DNA from: Tenodera sinensis
Taxonomy: Eukaryota; Arthropoda; Insecta; Mantodea; Mantidae
Assembly (NCBI GenBank): GCA_030765045.1
Contig: CM060966.1
Coordinates: forward strand, 62,985,786-63,049,785
Direction: 5' to 3'
Length of the DNA: 64,000 nucleotides
Positions 37,256 through 50,151 of this stretch are shown here, in pieces; the first letter of the stretch is position 1; the number at the start of each line of letters is the position of its first letter. A program made the position numbers and the translations under genes. Under the pieces are notes generated by a model. That model was not told the origin of the DNA and did no database searches. It saw only the letters and a list, made by a program, of their open reading frames with translations.

Positions 37256-40191
37256 GAGTGTGTATGCTTTGATGTACATTTCTTGTATATACAATGAAAA
37301 TGTGTATGTTTTGATGTACATTTCTTGTATATACAATGAAAATGTGTAAGTTTTGATGTGCACTTCTTGTATATACAATGAAAATGTGTAAGTTTTGATG
37401 TACATTTCTAGTATATACAATGAAAATGGGTAAGTTTTGATGTACATTTCTTGTATATACAATGAAAATGTGTATGTTTTGATGTACATTCCTTGTATAT
37501 ACAATGAAAATGTGTATGTTTTGATGTACATTTCTTGAGTGTACAATGAAAATGTGTAAGTTTTTGAAGTACATTTCTTGTATATACAATGAAAATGTGT
37601 AAGTTTTGAGGTACATTTCTTGTATATTCAATGAAAATGTGTATGTTTCGATGTACATTTCTTGAGTGTACAATGAAAGTGTGTATGTTTTGATGTACAT
37701 CTGTTGAATATACAATGAACATGTGTAAGTTTTGATGTACATTTCTTGTATGTACAATGAAAATGTATAAGTGTTGATGTACATTTCTTGCATATACAAT
37801 GAAAATGTATAAGTTTTTGATGTACATTTCTTGTATGTACAATGAAATTGTATAAGTTTTGATGTACCCATCTTGTGTATACAATTAAAATGTGTATGTT
37901 TTGATGCACATTTCTTGAATGCACAATGAAAATGTGTAAGTTTTGATTTACATTTCTTGTCTGTACAATGAAAACGTGTATGTTTTGATGTACATTTCTT
38001 TAGTGTACAACGAAAATGTGTAGTTTTGATGTACATTTCTTGTATATACAATGAAAAGGTTTATGTTTCGCTGTACATTTGTTGTATATACAATGAAAAT
38101 GTGTATGTTTTTATGTATATTTCTTGTATATACAATGAAAATGTGTAAGTTTTGATGTACATTTCTTGTATATACAATGAAAATGTGTAAGTTTTGATGT
38201 ACATTTCTTGTATATACAATGAAAATGTGTAAGTTTTGATGTACATTTCTTGTATAGACAATGAAAGTGTGTAAGGTTTGATGTACATTTCTTGTATATA
38301 CAATGAAAATGTGTAAGATTCTATGTACATTTCTTGTATATACAATGAAAATGTGTAAGCTTTGATGTACATTTCTTGTATATACAATGTAAATGTGTAA
38401 GTTTTGATGTACATTTCTTGAGTGAACAATGAAAATGTGTAAGTTTTGTTGTACATTTCTTGTATATACATTGAAAATGTGTATGTTTTGATGTACATTT
38501 CTTGTATATACAATGAAAATGTGTAGTTTTGATGTACATTTCTTGTATATACAATGAAAATGTGTGAGCTTTGAAGTACAATTCTTGTATATACAATGAA
38601 AATGTGTAAGTTTTGATGTACATTTCTTGTATATACAATGAAAATGTGTAAGTTTTGATGTACATTTCTTGTATATACAATGAAAATGTGTAAGTTTTGA
38701 TGTACATTTCTTGTATAGACAATGAAAGTGTGTAAGGTTTGATGTACATTTCTTGTATATACAATGAAAATGTGTAAGCTTTGATGTACATTTCTTGTAT
38801 ATACAATGAAAATGTGTAAGTTTTGATGTACATTTCTTGTATATACAATGAAAATGTGTAAGTTTTGATGTACATTTCTTGTATAGGCAATGAAAGTGTG
38901 TAAGTTTTGATGTACATTTCTTGTATATACAATGAAAATTTGTAAGTTTCTATGCACATTTCTTGTATATACAATCAAAATGTGTAAGCTTTGATGTACA
39001 TTTCTTGTATATACAATGAAAATGTGTAAGTTTTGATGTACATTTCTTGTATACACAAGGAAAATGTGTAAGTTTTGATGTGACATTTCTTGTATATACA
39101 ATGAAAATGTGTAAGTTTTGATGTACATTTCTTGTATTTACGATGAAAATGTGCAGCTTTGATGTACATTTCTTGTATATACAATGAAAATGTGTAAGTT
39201 TTGAGGTACATTACTCGTATATTCAATGAAAATGGGTACGTTTTGATGTACATTTCTTGAGTGTACAATGAAAGTGTGTATGTTTTGATGTACATTTCTT
39301 GTATATACAATGAAAATGTGTATGTTTTGATGCACATTTCTTGTATATACAATGAAAATGTGTAAGTTTTGATGTACATTTCTTGTATATACAATGAAAA
39401 TGTGTAAGTTTTGATGTACATTTCTAGTATATACAATGAAAATGTGTATGTTTTGATGTACATTCCTTGTATATTTAATGAATATGTGTATGTTTTGATG
39501 TACATTTCTTGAGTGTACAAAGAAAGTGTGTATGTTTTGATGTACATTTCTTGTATATACAATGAAAGTGTGTAAGTTTTCATGTACATTTCTTGTATAT
39601 ACAATGAAAATGTGTATGTTTTGAAGTACATTTCTTGTATATACAATGAAAATGTGTAGTTTTGATGTACATTTCTTTAATGTACAATGAAAATATGTAA
39701 GCTTTGATGTACAATTCTTGTATATACAATGAAAATGTGTAAGTTTTGATGTACATTTCTTGTATGTACAATGAAAACGTGTAAGTTTTGATGTACATTT
39801 CTTGTATATACAATGAAAATGTGTATGTTTTCATGTACATTTCTTGTATATACAATGAAAATGTGTGAGCTTTGATGTACAATTCTTGTATATACAATGA
39901 AAATGTGTAAGTTTTGATGTACATTTCTTGTATATACAGTGAAAATGTGTAAGTTTCTATGTACATTTCTTGAGTGTACAATGAAAATGTGTATGTTTTG
40001 ATGTACATTTCTTGTATATACAATGAAAATGTGTAAGTTTTGATGTACATTCTTGTATATAAAATGAAAATGTGTATGTTTTGAAGTACATTTCTTGTAT
40101 ATACAATGAAAATGTGTAGCTTTGATGTACATTTCTTTAATGTACAATGAAAGTATGTAAGCTTTGATGTACAATTCTTGTATATACAATG
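37256..40191. repeat. Main part of the 7.05-7.13 kb duplication, left copy
   Basis: Offsets to the partner at 44.3-47.1 kb are 7,048 bp at AAAAGGTTTA (38054 / 45102) and at TAAGATTCTATG (38314 / 45362), rising to 7,133 bp at TTACGATG (39138 / 46271). Shared oddities include GATGTACCCATC (near 37862 / 44911), GATGTGACATTTC with an inserted G (near 39079 / 46211) and TATTTAATGAATATG (near 39473 / 46607). The change of 85 bp is two monomers and one base. No gene is seen. Confidence 0.85.
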
Positions 40192-41281
40192 AAAATGTGT
40201 ATGTTTAGATGTACATTTCTTGTATATACAATGAAAATGTGTAAGTATTGATGTACATTTCTTGTATATACAATGAAAATGTGTAAGTTTCTATGTACAT
40301 TTCTTAAGTGTACAATGAAAATGTGTAAGTTTTGATGTACATTTCTTGTATATACAATGAAAATGTGTAAGTTTTGATGTACATTTCTTGTATATACAAT
40401 GAAAATGTGTAAGTTTTGATGTACATTTCTTGTATAGACAATGAAAGTGTGTAAGTTTTGATCTACATTTCTTGTATATACAACGAAAATGTGTAAGTTT
40501 TTATCTACATTTCTTGAGTGTACAATGAAAATGTGTATGTTTAGATGTACATTTATTGTATATAAGATAAAAATGTGTAAGTTTTGATGTACATTTCTTG
40601 TATATGCAATGAAAATGTGTGAGTATTGATGTACATTTCTTGTATATACAATGAAAATGTGTATGTTTTGATGTACATTCCTTGTATATACAATGAAAAT
40701 GTTTAAGTTTTGATATACATTTCTTGTATATACAATGAAAATGTGTATGTTTTGATGTACATTTCTTGTATATACAATGAAAATGTGTAAGTTTTGATGT
40801 ACGTTTCTAGTATATACAATGAAAATGTGTAGTTTTGATGTACATTTCTTGAATATACAGTGAACCTGTGTAAGTTTTGATGTAGATTTCTTGTATCTAC
40901 AATGAAAATGTGTAAGCTTTGATGTACATTTCTTGTATATACAATGAAAATGTGTAAGTTTTGAGGTACATTTCTTGTATATTCAATGAAAATGTGTATG
41001 TTTCGATGTACATTTCTTGAGGGTACAATGAAAGTGTGTATGTTTTGATGTACATTTCTTGTATATACAGTGAAAATGTGTATGTTTTGATGCACATTTC
41101 TTGTATATGTAATGAAAATGTGTAAGTTTTGATGTACATTTGTTGTATATACAATGAAAATGTGTAAGTTTTGATGTACATTTCTAGTATATACAATGAA
41201 AATGTGTATGTTTTGATGTACATTCCTTGTATATACAATGAAAATGTGTTTGTTTTGATGTACATTTCTTGAGTGTACAAT
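40192..41281. repeat. Partial third copy of the 2,265-bp block
   Basis: Matches 33901-34990 at an offset of 6,291 bp: TAAGTATTG 33951 / 40242, GAACCTGTG 34571 / 40862, CATTCC 34930 / 41221. The shared GAGGGTAC and TATATGTAATG variants tie it to copy 1 at 33.7 kb and not to copy 2 at 36 kb, which reads GAGTGTAC and CATTACTTG at those places. Confidence 0.83.
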
Positions 41282-41600
41282 GAAAGTGTGTAAGTTTTGA
41301 TGTACATTTCTTGTATATACAACGAAAATGTGTAAGTTTTTATCTACATTTCTTGAGTGTACAATGAAAATGTGTATGTTTAGATGTACATTTATTGTAT
41401 ATAAGATAAAAATGTGTAAGTTTTGATGTACATTTCTTGTATATGTAATGAAAATGTGTAAGTTTTGATGTACATTTGTTGTATATACAATGAAAATGTG
41501 TAAGTTTTGATGTACATTTCTAGTATATACAATGAAAATGTGTATGTTTTGATGTACATTCCTTGTATATACAATGAAAATGTGTTTGTTTTGATGTACA
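41282..41600. repeat. Satellite leading into the dimer array
   Basis: Repeats monomers already seen at about 40.5-41.27 kb: the GTTTTTATCTAC unit, TATAAGATAAAAATG (41400, 839 bp after 40561), TATATGTAATG, CATTTGTTG, CATTTCTAG and GTGTTTG. It looks like a partial local duplication with an internal loss. Confidence 0.78.
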
Positions 41601-42070
41601 TTTCTTGAGTGTACAATGAAAATGTGTAAGTTTTGTTGTACATTTCTTGTATATACAATGAAAATGTGTATGTTTTGATGTACATTTCTTGAGTGTACAA
41701 TGAAATCGTGTAAGTTTTGTTGTACATTTCTTGTATATACAATGAAAATGTGTATGTTTTGATGTACATTTCTTGAGTGTACAATGAAAATGTGTAAGTT
41801 TTGTTGTACATTTCTTGTATATACAATGAAAATGTGTATGTTTTGATGTACATTTCTTGAGTGTACAATGAAAATGTGTAAGTTTTGTTGTACATTTCTT
41901 GTATATACAATGAAAATGTGTATGTTTTGATGTACATTTCTTGAGTGTACAATGAAAATGTGTAAGTTTTGTTGTACATTTCTTGTATATACAATGAAAA
42001 TGTGTAAGTTTTGATGTACATTTCTTTAGTGTACAACGAAAATGTGTATGTTTTGTTGTACATTTCTTGT
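41601..42070. repeat. 84-bp dimer array, five periods
   Basis: The TTGTTGTA marker ends at 41640, 41724, 41808, 41892, 41976 and 42060, each step exactly 84 bp. Each dimer is one GAGTGTACA monomer followed by one consensus monomer whose GATGTACA has become GTTGTACA. One dimer carries GAAATCGTG (near 41705) and the last carries the CTTTAGTGTACAACG form. Confidence 0.95.
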
Positions 42071-42240
42071 ATATACAATGAAAATATGTATGTTTTGATG
42101 TACATTTCTTGTATAGACAATGAAAGTGTGTAAGTTTTGATGTACGTTTCTTGTATATACAATGAAAATGTGTAAGTTTCTATCTACATTTCTTGAGTGT
42201 ACAATGAAAATGTGTATGTTTAGATGTACATTTATTGTAT

Positions 42241-44260
42241 ATAAGATGAAAATGTGTAAGTTTTGATGTACATTTCTTGTATATGCAATGAAAATGTGTG
42301 AGTATTGATGTACATTTCTTGTATATACAATGAAAATGTGTATGTTTAGATGTACATTCCTTGTATATACAATGAAAATGTGTAAGTTTTGATATACATT
42401 TCTTGTATATACAATGAAAATGTGTATGTTTTGATGTACATTTCTTGTATATACAATGAAAATGTGTAAGTTTTGATGTACGTTTCTAGTATATACAATG
42501 AAAATGTGTAGTTTTGATGTACATTTCTTGAATATACAGTGAACCTGTGTAAGTTTTGATGTAGATTTCTTGTATCTACAATGAAAATGTGTAAGCTTTG
42601 ATGTACATTTCTTGTATATACAATGAAAATGTGTAAGTTTTGAGGTACATTTCTTGTATATTCAATGAAAATGTGTATGTTTCGATGTACATTTCTTGAG
42701 TGTACAATGAAAGTGTGTATGTTTTGATGTACATTTCTTGTATATACAGTGAAAATGTGTATGTTTTGATGCACATTACTTGTATATACAATGAAAATGT
42801 GTAAGTTTTGATGTACATTTGTTGTATATACAATGAAAATGTGTAAGTTTGGATGTATATTTCTTGTCTGTCCAATGAAAATGTGTATGTTTTGATGTAC
42901 ATTTCTTGTATATAAGATGAAAATGTGTAAGTTTTGATGTACATTTCTTGTATATGCAATGAAAATGTGTGAGTATTGATGTACATTTCTTGTATATACA
43001 ATGAAAATGTGTATGTTTAGATGTACATTCCTTGTATATACAATGAAAATGTGTAAGTTTTGATATACATTTCTTGTATATACAATGAAAATGTGTATGT
43101 TTTGATGTACATTTCTTGTATATACAATGAAAATGTGTAAGTTTTGATGTACGTTTCTAGTATATACAATGAAAATGTGTAGTTTTGATGTACATTTCTT
43201 GAATATACAGTGAACCTGTGTAAGTTTTGATGTAGATTTCTTGTATCTACAATGAAAATGTGTAAGCTTTGATGTACATTTCTTGTATATACAATGAAAA
43301 TGTGTAAGTTTTGAGGTACATTTCTTGTATATTCAATGAAAATGTGTATGTTTCGATGTACATTTCTTGAGTGTACAATGAAAGTGTGTATGTTTTGATG
43401 TACATTTCTTGTATATACAGTGAAAATGTGTATGTTTTGATGCACATTACTTGTATATACAATGAAAATGTGTAAGTTTTGATGTACATTTGTTGTATAT
43501 ACAATGAAAATGTGTAAGTTTTGATGTACATTTCTAGTATATACAATGAAAATGTGTATGTTTTGATGTACATTCCTTGTATATACAATGAAAATGTGTT
43601 TGTTTTGATGTACATTTCTTGTATATGCAATGAAAATGTGTGAGTATTGATGTACATTTCTTGTATATACAATGAAAATGTGTATGTTTAGATGTACATT
43701 CCTTGTATATACAATGAAAATGTGTAAGTTTTGATATACATTTCTTGTATATACAATGAAAATGTGTATGTTTTGATGTACATTTCTTGTATATACAATG
43801 AAAATGTGTAAGTTTTGATGTACGTTTCTAGTATATACAATGAAAATGTGTAGTTTTGATGTACATTTCTTGAATATACAGTGAACCTGTGTAAGTTTTG
43901 ATGTAGATTTCTTGTATCTACAATGAAAATGTGTAAGCTTTGATGTACATTTCTTGTATATACAATGAAAATGTGTAAGTTTTGAGGTACATTTCTTGTA
44001 TATTCAATGAAAATGTGTATGTTTCGATGTACATTTCTTGAGTGTACAATGAAAGTGTGTATGTTTTGATGTACATTTCTTGTATATACAGTGAAAATGT
44101 GTATGTTTTGATGCACATTACTTGTATATACAATGAAAATGTGTAAGTTTTGATGTACATTTGTTGTATATACAATGAAAATGTGTAAGTTTTGATGTAC
44201 ATTTCTAGTATATACAATGAAAATGTGTATGTTTTGATGTACATTCCTTGTATATACAAT
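42241..44260. repeat. 671-bp (16-monomer) HOR in three tandem copies
   Basis: GAACCTGTG is at 42541, 43212 and 43883 and GTATATGCAATG at 42279, 42950 and 43621; all steps are exactly 671 bp (16 x 42 minus 1). The first copy ends differently: its last part is replaced by a GTTTGGATGTAT / GTCTGTCCA segment at 42847. The third copy begins at GTATATGC without the TATAAGATG monomer. The same 16-monomer segment occurs once at about 36.57-37.24 kb. Confidence 0.93.
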
Positions 44261-47127
44261 GAAAATGTGTTTGTTTTGATGTACATTTCTTGAGTGTACA
44301 ATGAAAGTGTGTATGCTTTGATGTACATTTCTTGTATATACAATGAAAATGTGTATGTTTTGATGTACATTTCTTGTATATACAATGAAAATGTGTAAGT
44401 TTTGATGTGCACTTCTTGTATATACAATGAAAATGTGTAAGTTTTGATGTACATTTCTAGTATATACAATGAAAATGGGTAAGTTTTGATGTACATTTCT
44501 TGTATATACAATGAAAATGTGTATGTTTTGATGTACATTCCTTGTATATACAATGAAAATGTGTATGTTTTGATGTACATTTCTTGAGTGTACAATGAAA
44601 ATGTGTAAGTTTTTGAAGTACATTTCTTGTATATACAATGAAAATGTGTAAGTTTTGATGTACATTTCTTGTATATGCAATGAAAATGTGTATGTTTTGA
44701 TGTACATTTTTGAGTGTACAATGAAAGTTTGTATGTTTTGATGTACATCTGTTGAATATACAATGAACATGTGTAAGTTTTGATGTACATTTCTTGTATG
44801 TACAATGAAAATGTATAAGTGTTGATGTACATTTCTTGCATATACAATGAAAATGTATAAGTTTTTGATGTACATTTCTTGTATGTACAATGAAATTGTA
44901 TAAGTTTTGATGTACCCATCTTGTGTATACAATTAAAATGTGTATGTTTTGATGTACATTTCTTGAATGCACAATGAAAATGTGTAAGTTTTGATTTACA
45001 TTTCTTGTCTGTACAATGAAAACGTGTATGTTTTGATGTACATTTCTTTAGTGTACAACGAAAATGTGTAGTTTTGATGTACATTTCTTGTATATACAAT
45101 GAAAAGGTTTATGTTTCGCTGTACATTTGTTGTATATACAATGAAAATGTGTATGTTTTTATGTATATTTCTTGTATCTACAATGAAAATGTGTAAGTTT
45201 TGATGTACATTTCTTGTATATACAATGAAAATGTGTAAGTTTTGATGTACATTTCTTGTATATACAATGAAAATGTGTAAGTTTTGATGTACATTTCTTG
45301 TATAGACAATGAAAGTGTGTAAGGTTTGAAGTACATTTCTTGTATATACAATGAAAATGTGTAAGATTCTATGTACATTTCTTGTATATACAATGAAAAT
45401 GTGTAAGCTTTGATGTACATTTCTTGTATATACAATGTAAATGTGTAAGTTTTGATGTACATTTCTTGAGTGAACAATGAAAATGTGTAAGTTTTGTTGT
45501 ACATTTCTTGTATATACAATGAAAATGTGTATGTTTTGATGTACATTTCTTGTATATACAATGAAAATGTGTAGTTTTGATGTACATTTCTTGTATATAA
45601 AATGAAAATGTGTGAGCTTTGAAGTACAATTCTTGTATATACAATGAAAATGTGTAAGTTTTGATGTACATTTCTTGTATATACAATGAAAATGTGTAAG
45701 TTTTGATGTACATTTCTTGTATATACAATGAAAATGTGTAAGTTTTGATGTACATTTCTTGTATAGACAATGAAAGTGTGTAAGGTTTGATGTACATTTC
45801 TTGTATATACAATGAAAATGTGTAAGATTCTATGTACATTTCTTGTATATACAATGAAAATGTGTAAGCTTTGATGTACATTTCTTGTATATACAATGAA
45901 AATGTGTAAGTTTTGATGTACATTTCTTGTATATACAATGAAAATGTGTAAGTTTTGATGTACATTTCTTGTATAGGCAATGAAAGTGTGTAAGTTTTGA
46001 TGTACATTTCTTGTATATACAATGAAAATTTGTAAGTTTCTATGCACATTTCTTGTATATACAATCAAAATGTGTAAGCTTTGATGTACATTTCTTGTAT
46101 ATACAATGAAAATGTGTAAGTTTCTGATGTACATTTCTTGTATATACAATGAAAATGTGTAAGTTTTGATGTACATTTCTTGTATACACAAGGAAAATGT
46201 GTAAGTTTTGATGTGACATTTCTTGTATATACAATGAAAATGTGTAAGTTTTGATGTACATTTCTTGTATTTACGATGAAAATGTGCAGCTTTGATGTAC
46301 ATTTCTTGTATATACAATGAAAATGTGTAAGTTTTGAGGTACATTACTCGTATATTCAATGAAAATGGGTATGTTTTGATGTACATTTCTTGAGTGTACA
46401 ATGAAAGTGTGTATGTTTTGATGTACATTTCTTGTATATACAATGAAAATGTGTATGTTTTGATGCACATTTCTTGTATATACAATGAAAATGTGTAAGT
46501 TTTGATGTACATTTCTTGTATATACAATGAAAATGTGTAAGTTTTGATGTACATTTCTAGTATATACAATGAAAATGTGTATGTTTTGATGTACATTCCT
46601 TGTATATTTAATGAATATGTGTATGTTTTGATGTACATTTCTTGAGTGTACAAAGAAAGTGTGTATGTTTTGATGTACATTTCTTGTATATACAATGAAA
46701 GTGTGTAAGTTTTCATGTACATTTCTTGTATATACAATGAAAATGTGTATGTTTTGAAGTACATTTCTTGTATATACAATGAAAATGTGTAGTTTTGATG
46801 TACATTTCTTTAATGTACAATGAAAATATGTAAGCTTTGATGTACAATTCTTGTATATACAATGAAAATGTGTAAGTTTTGATGTACATTTCTTGTATGT
46901 ACAATGAAAACGTGTAAGTTTTGATGTACATTTCTTGTATATACAATGAAAATGTGTATGTTTTCATGTACATTTCTTGTATATACAATGAAAATGTGTG
47001 AGCTTTGATGTACAATTCTTGCATATACAATGAAAATGTGTAAGTTTTGATGTACATTTCTTGTATATACAATGAAAATGTGAAAGTTTTGATGTACATT
47101 TCTTGTATATACAATGAACATGTGTAA
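44261..47127. repeat. Main part of the 7.05-7.13 kb duplication, right copy
   Basis: Partner of 37256-40191. It differs by a private 1-bp loss near 44709 (GTACATTTTTGAG), and by having a full CAATGAAAGTGTG at 44.30 kb where the left copy lost 2 bp. The 85-bp gain comes between 45.4 and 46.2 kb. Its last 0.9 kb also resembles 52.1-53.1 kb (TTACGATG 46271 / 52144, CTTGCATATAC 47018 / 53059). Confidence 0.85.
45178..46779 (-). other. Longest open frame in the window (533 codons); satellite translation, not a gene
   Basis: This minus-strand frame reads MYIQE-type repeats, then KKCTS-type, NVHQN-type and MYIQE-type again as odd-length monomers shift the phase. A real repeat protein would be expected to keep one phase. 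The frame survives only because all three minus-strand frames of the consensus lack stops. No non-repeat termini, domain or splice structure is visible. Confidence 0.9.
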
Positions 47128-48309
47128 GTTTGGATGTATATTTCTTGTCTGTACAATGAAAATGTGTATGTTTTGATGTACATTTCTTTAGTGTACAACG
47201 AAAATGTGTAGTTTTGATGTACATTTCTTGAGTGTACAATGAAAATGTGTAAGTTTTGATGTACATTTCTTGTATATACAATGAAAATGTGCATGTTTTG
47301 ATGTACATACCTTGTATACACAATGAAAATGTGTAAGTTTTGATGTACATTTCTTGAGTGTACAATGAAAATGTGTAAGTTTTGTTGTACATTTCTTGTA
47401 TATACAATGAAAATGTGTATGTTTTGATGTACATTTCTTGAGTGTACAATGAAATCGTGTAAGTTTTGTTGTACATTTCTTGTATATACAATGAAAATGT
47501 GTATGTTTTGATGTACATTTCTTGTATATACAATGAAAATGTGTAAGTGTTGATGTACATTTCTTGTATATACAATGAAGATGTGTAAGTTTTGATGTAC
47601 CTTTCTTGTATATACAATGAAAGTGTGTAAGTTTTGATGTACATTTCTTGTATATACAATGAAAATGTGTAAGTTTCTATGTACATTTCTTGAGTGTACA
47701 ATGAAAATGTGTATGTTTAGATGTACATTTCTTGATATACAATGAAAATGTGTAAGTTTTGATGTATATTTCCTGTATATACAATGAAAATGTGTATGTT
47801 TTGATGTACATTCCTTGTATATACAATGAAAATGTGTAAGTTTTGATATACATTTCTTGAGTGTACATTAAAAATGTGTAAGCCTCTATGTACATTTCTT
47901 TAGTGTACAATGAAAATGTTTATGCTTAGATGTACATTTCTTGTATATACAATGAAAATGTGTAAGTTTTGATGTACATTTCTTGTATATACAATGAAAA
48001 TGTGTAAGTTTCTATGTACATTTCTTGAGTGTACAATGAAAATGTGTAAGTTTTGATGTACATTTCTTGTATACACAATGAAAATGTGTAAGTTTGGATG
48101 TATATTTCTTGTCTGTCCAATGAAAATGTGTATGTTTTGATGTACATTTCTTTAGTGTGCAACGAAAATGTGTAGTTTTGATGTACATTTCTTGAGTGTA
48201 CAATGAAAATGTGTAAGTTTTGATGTACATTTCTTGTATATACAATGAAAATGTGCATGTTTTGATGTACATACCTTGTATACACAATGAAAATGTGTAA
48301 GTTTTGATG
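47128..48309. repeat. Satellite with two GTTTGGATGTAT cassettes
   Basis: Cassettes at 47128 and 48092 are 964 bp apart. Two TTGTTGTA dimers (marker ends at 47389 and 47473, 84 bp apart) lie between them, and CTTGATATAC is at 47732. The 47.68-47.91 kb part is nearly the same as 35.93-36.16 kb (offset 11,747), down to the shared GCCTCTATG and ATTAAAAATG changes. Confidence 0.83.
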
Positions 48310-48960
48310 TGCATTTCTTGAGTGTACAATGAAAATGTGTAAGTTTTGTTGTACATTTCTTGTATATACAATGAAAATGTGTATGTTTTGATGTACATTT
48401 CTTGAGTGTACAATGAAATCGTGTAAGTTTTGTTGTACATTTCTTGTATATACAATGAAAATGTGTATGTTTTGATGTACATTTCTTGAGTGTACAATGA
48501 AAATGTGTAAGTTTTGTTGTACATTTCTTGTATATACAATGAAAATGTGTATGTTTTGATGTACATTTCTTGAGTGTACAATGAAAATGTGTAAGTTTTG
48601 TTGTACATTTCTTGTATATACAATGAAAATGTGTAAGTTTTGATGTACATTTCTTTAGTGTACAACGAAAATGTGTAAGTTTTGTTGTACATTACTTGTA
48701 TATACAATGAAAATATGTATGTTTTGATGTACATTTCTTGAGCGTACAATGAAAATGTGTAAGTTTTTTTGTACATTTCTTGTATATACAATGAAAATGT
48801 GTATGTTTTGATGTACATTTCTTGAGTGTACAATGAAAATGTGTAAGTTTTGTTGTACATTTCTTGTATATACAATGAAAATGTGTAAGTTTTGATGTAC
48901 ATTTCTTGAGTGTACAATGAAAATGTGTAAGTTTTGTTGTACATTTCTTTTATATACAAT
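48310..48960. repeat. 84-bp dimer array, seven periods
   Basis: The TTGTTGTA marker ends at 48353, 48437, 48521, 48605, 48689, 48773, 48857 and 48941, each 84 bp apart; in the sixth it has mutated to TTTTTGTA. Dimer structure is the same as at 41.6 kb, including one GAAATCGTG dimer and one CTTTAGTGTACAACG dimer, so the two arrays are copies or were expanded from the same seed. Confidence 0.95.
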
Positions 48961-50151
48961 GAAAATGTGTATGTTTTGATGTACATTTCTTGTATATACA
49001 ATGAAAATGTGTAGTTTTGATGTACATTTCTTGTATATACAATGAAAATGTGTGAGCTTTGAAGTACAATTCTTGTATATACAATGAAAATGTGTAAGTT
49101 TTGATGTACATTTCTTGTATATACAATGAAAATGTGTAAGTTTTGATGTACATTTCTTGTATATACAATGAAAGTGTGTAAGTTTTGATGTACATTTCTT
49201 GTATAGACAATGAAAGTGTGTAAGTTTTGATGTACATTTCTTGTATATACAATGAAAATGTGTAAGTTTCTATGTACATTTCTGTATATACAATGAAAAT
49301 GTGTAAGCTTTGATGTACATTTCTTGTATATACAATGAAAATGTGTAAGTTTTGATGTACATTTCTTGTATATACAATGAAAATGTGGAAGCTTTGATGT
49401 ACATTTCTTGTATAGACAATGGAAGTGTGTAAGTTTTGATGTACATTTCTTGTATATACAATGAAAATGTGTAAGTTTCTATGCACATTTCTTGTATATA
49501 CAATGAAAATGTGTAAGCTTTGATGTACATTTCTTGTATATACAATGAAAATGTGTAAGTTTCTGATGTACATTTCTTGTATATACTATGAAAATATGTA
49601 AGTGTTGATGTACATTTCTTGTATACACAAGGAAAGTGTGTAAGTTTTGATGTACATTTCTTCTATGTACAATGAAAATGTGTAAGTTTTGATGTACATT
49701 TCTTGTATGTACAATGAAAACGTGTAAGTTTTGATGTACATTTCTTGTATATACAATGAAAATGTGTATGTTTTCATGTACATTTCTTGTATATACAATG
49801 AAAATGTGTGAGCTTTGATGTACAATTCTTGTATATACAATGAAAATGTGTAAGTTTTGATGTACATTTCTTTTATAGACAATGAAAGTGTGTAAGTTTT
49901 GATGTACATTTCATGTATATACAATGAAAATGTGTAAGTTTCAATGTACATTTCTTGAGTGTACAATGAAAATGTGTATGTTTAGATGTACATTTCTTGT
50001 ATATACAATGAAAATGTGTAAGCTTTGATGTACATTTCTTGTATATACAATGAAAGTGTGTAAGTTTTGATGTACATTTCTTGTATAGACAATGAAAGTG
50101 TGTAAGTTTTGATGTACATTTCATGTATATACAATGAAAATGTGTAAGTTT
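48961..50151. repeat. Satellite, mixed monomers
   Basis: Consensus and TATAGACA monomers, a CATTTCTGTATATAC 40-bp unit near 49280, several GCTTTGATG units and CATTTCTTTTATAGACA near 49866. The part from 48.95 to 49.55 kb resembles 38.5-39.0 and 45.5-46.1 kb (GAAGTACAATTC, TATAGACA, TTTCTATGCAC in the same order). No gene is seen. Confidence 0.85.

Noticed and set aside
45178..46779. The 533-codon minus-strand frame as a real repeat protein
   Set aside because: It passes through three different 14-residue repeat types as the phase shifts, which selection for a protein would not allow. Its duplicate at 38-39.6 kb is broken into shorter frames by one or two bases.
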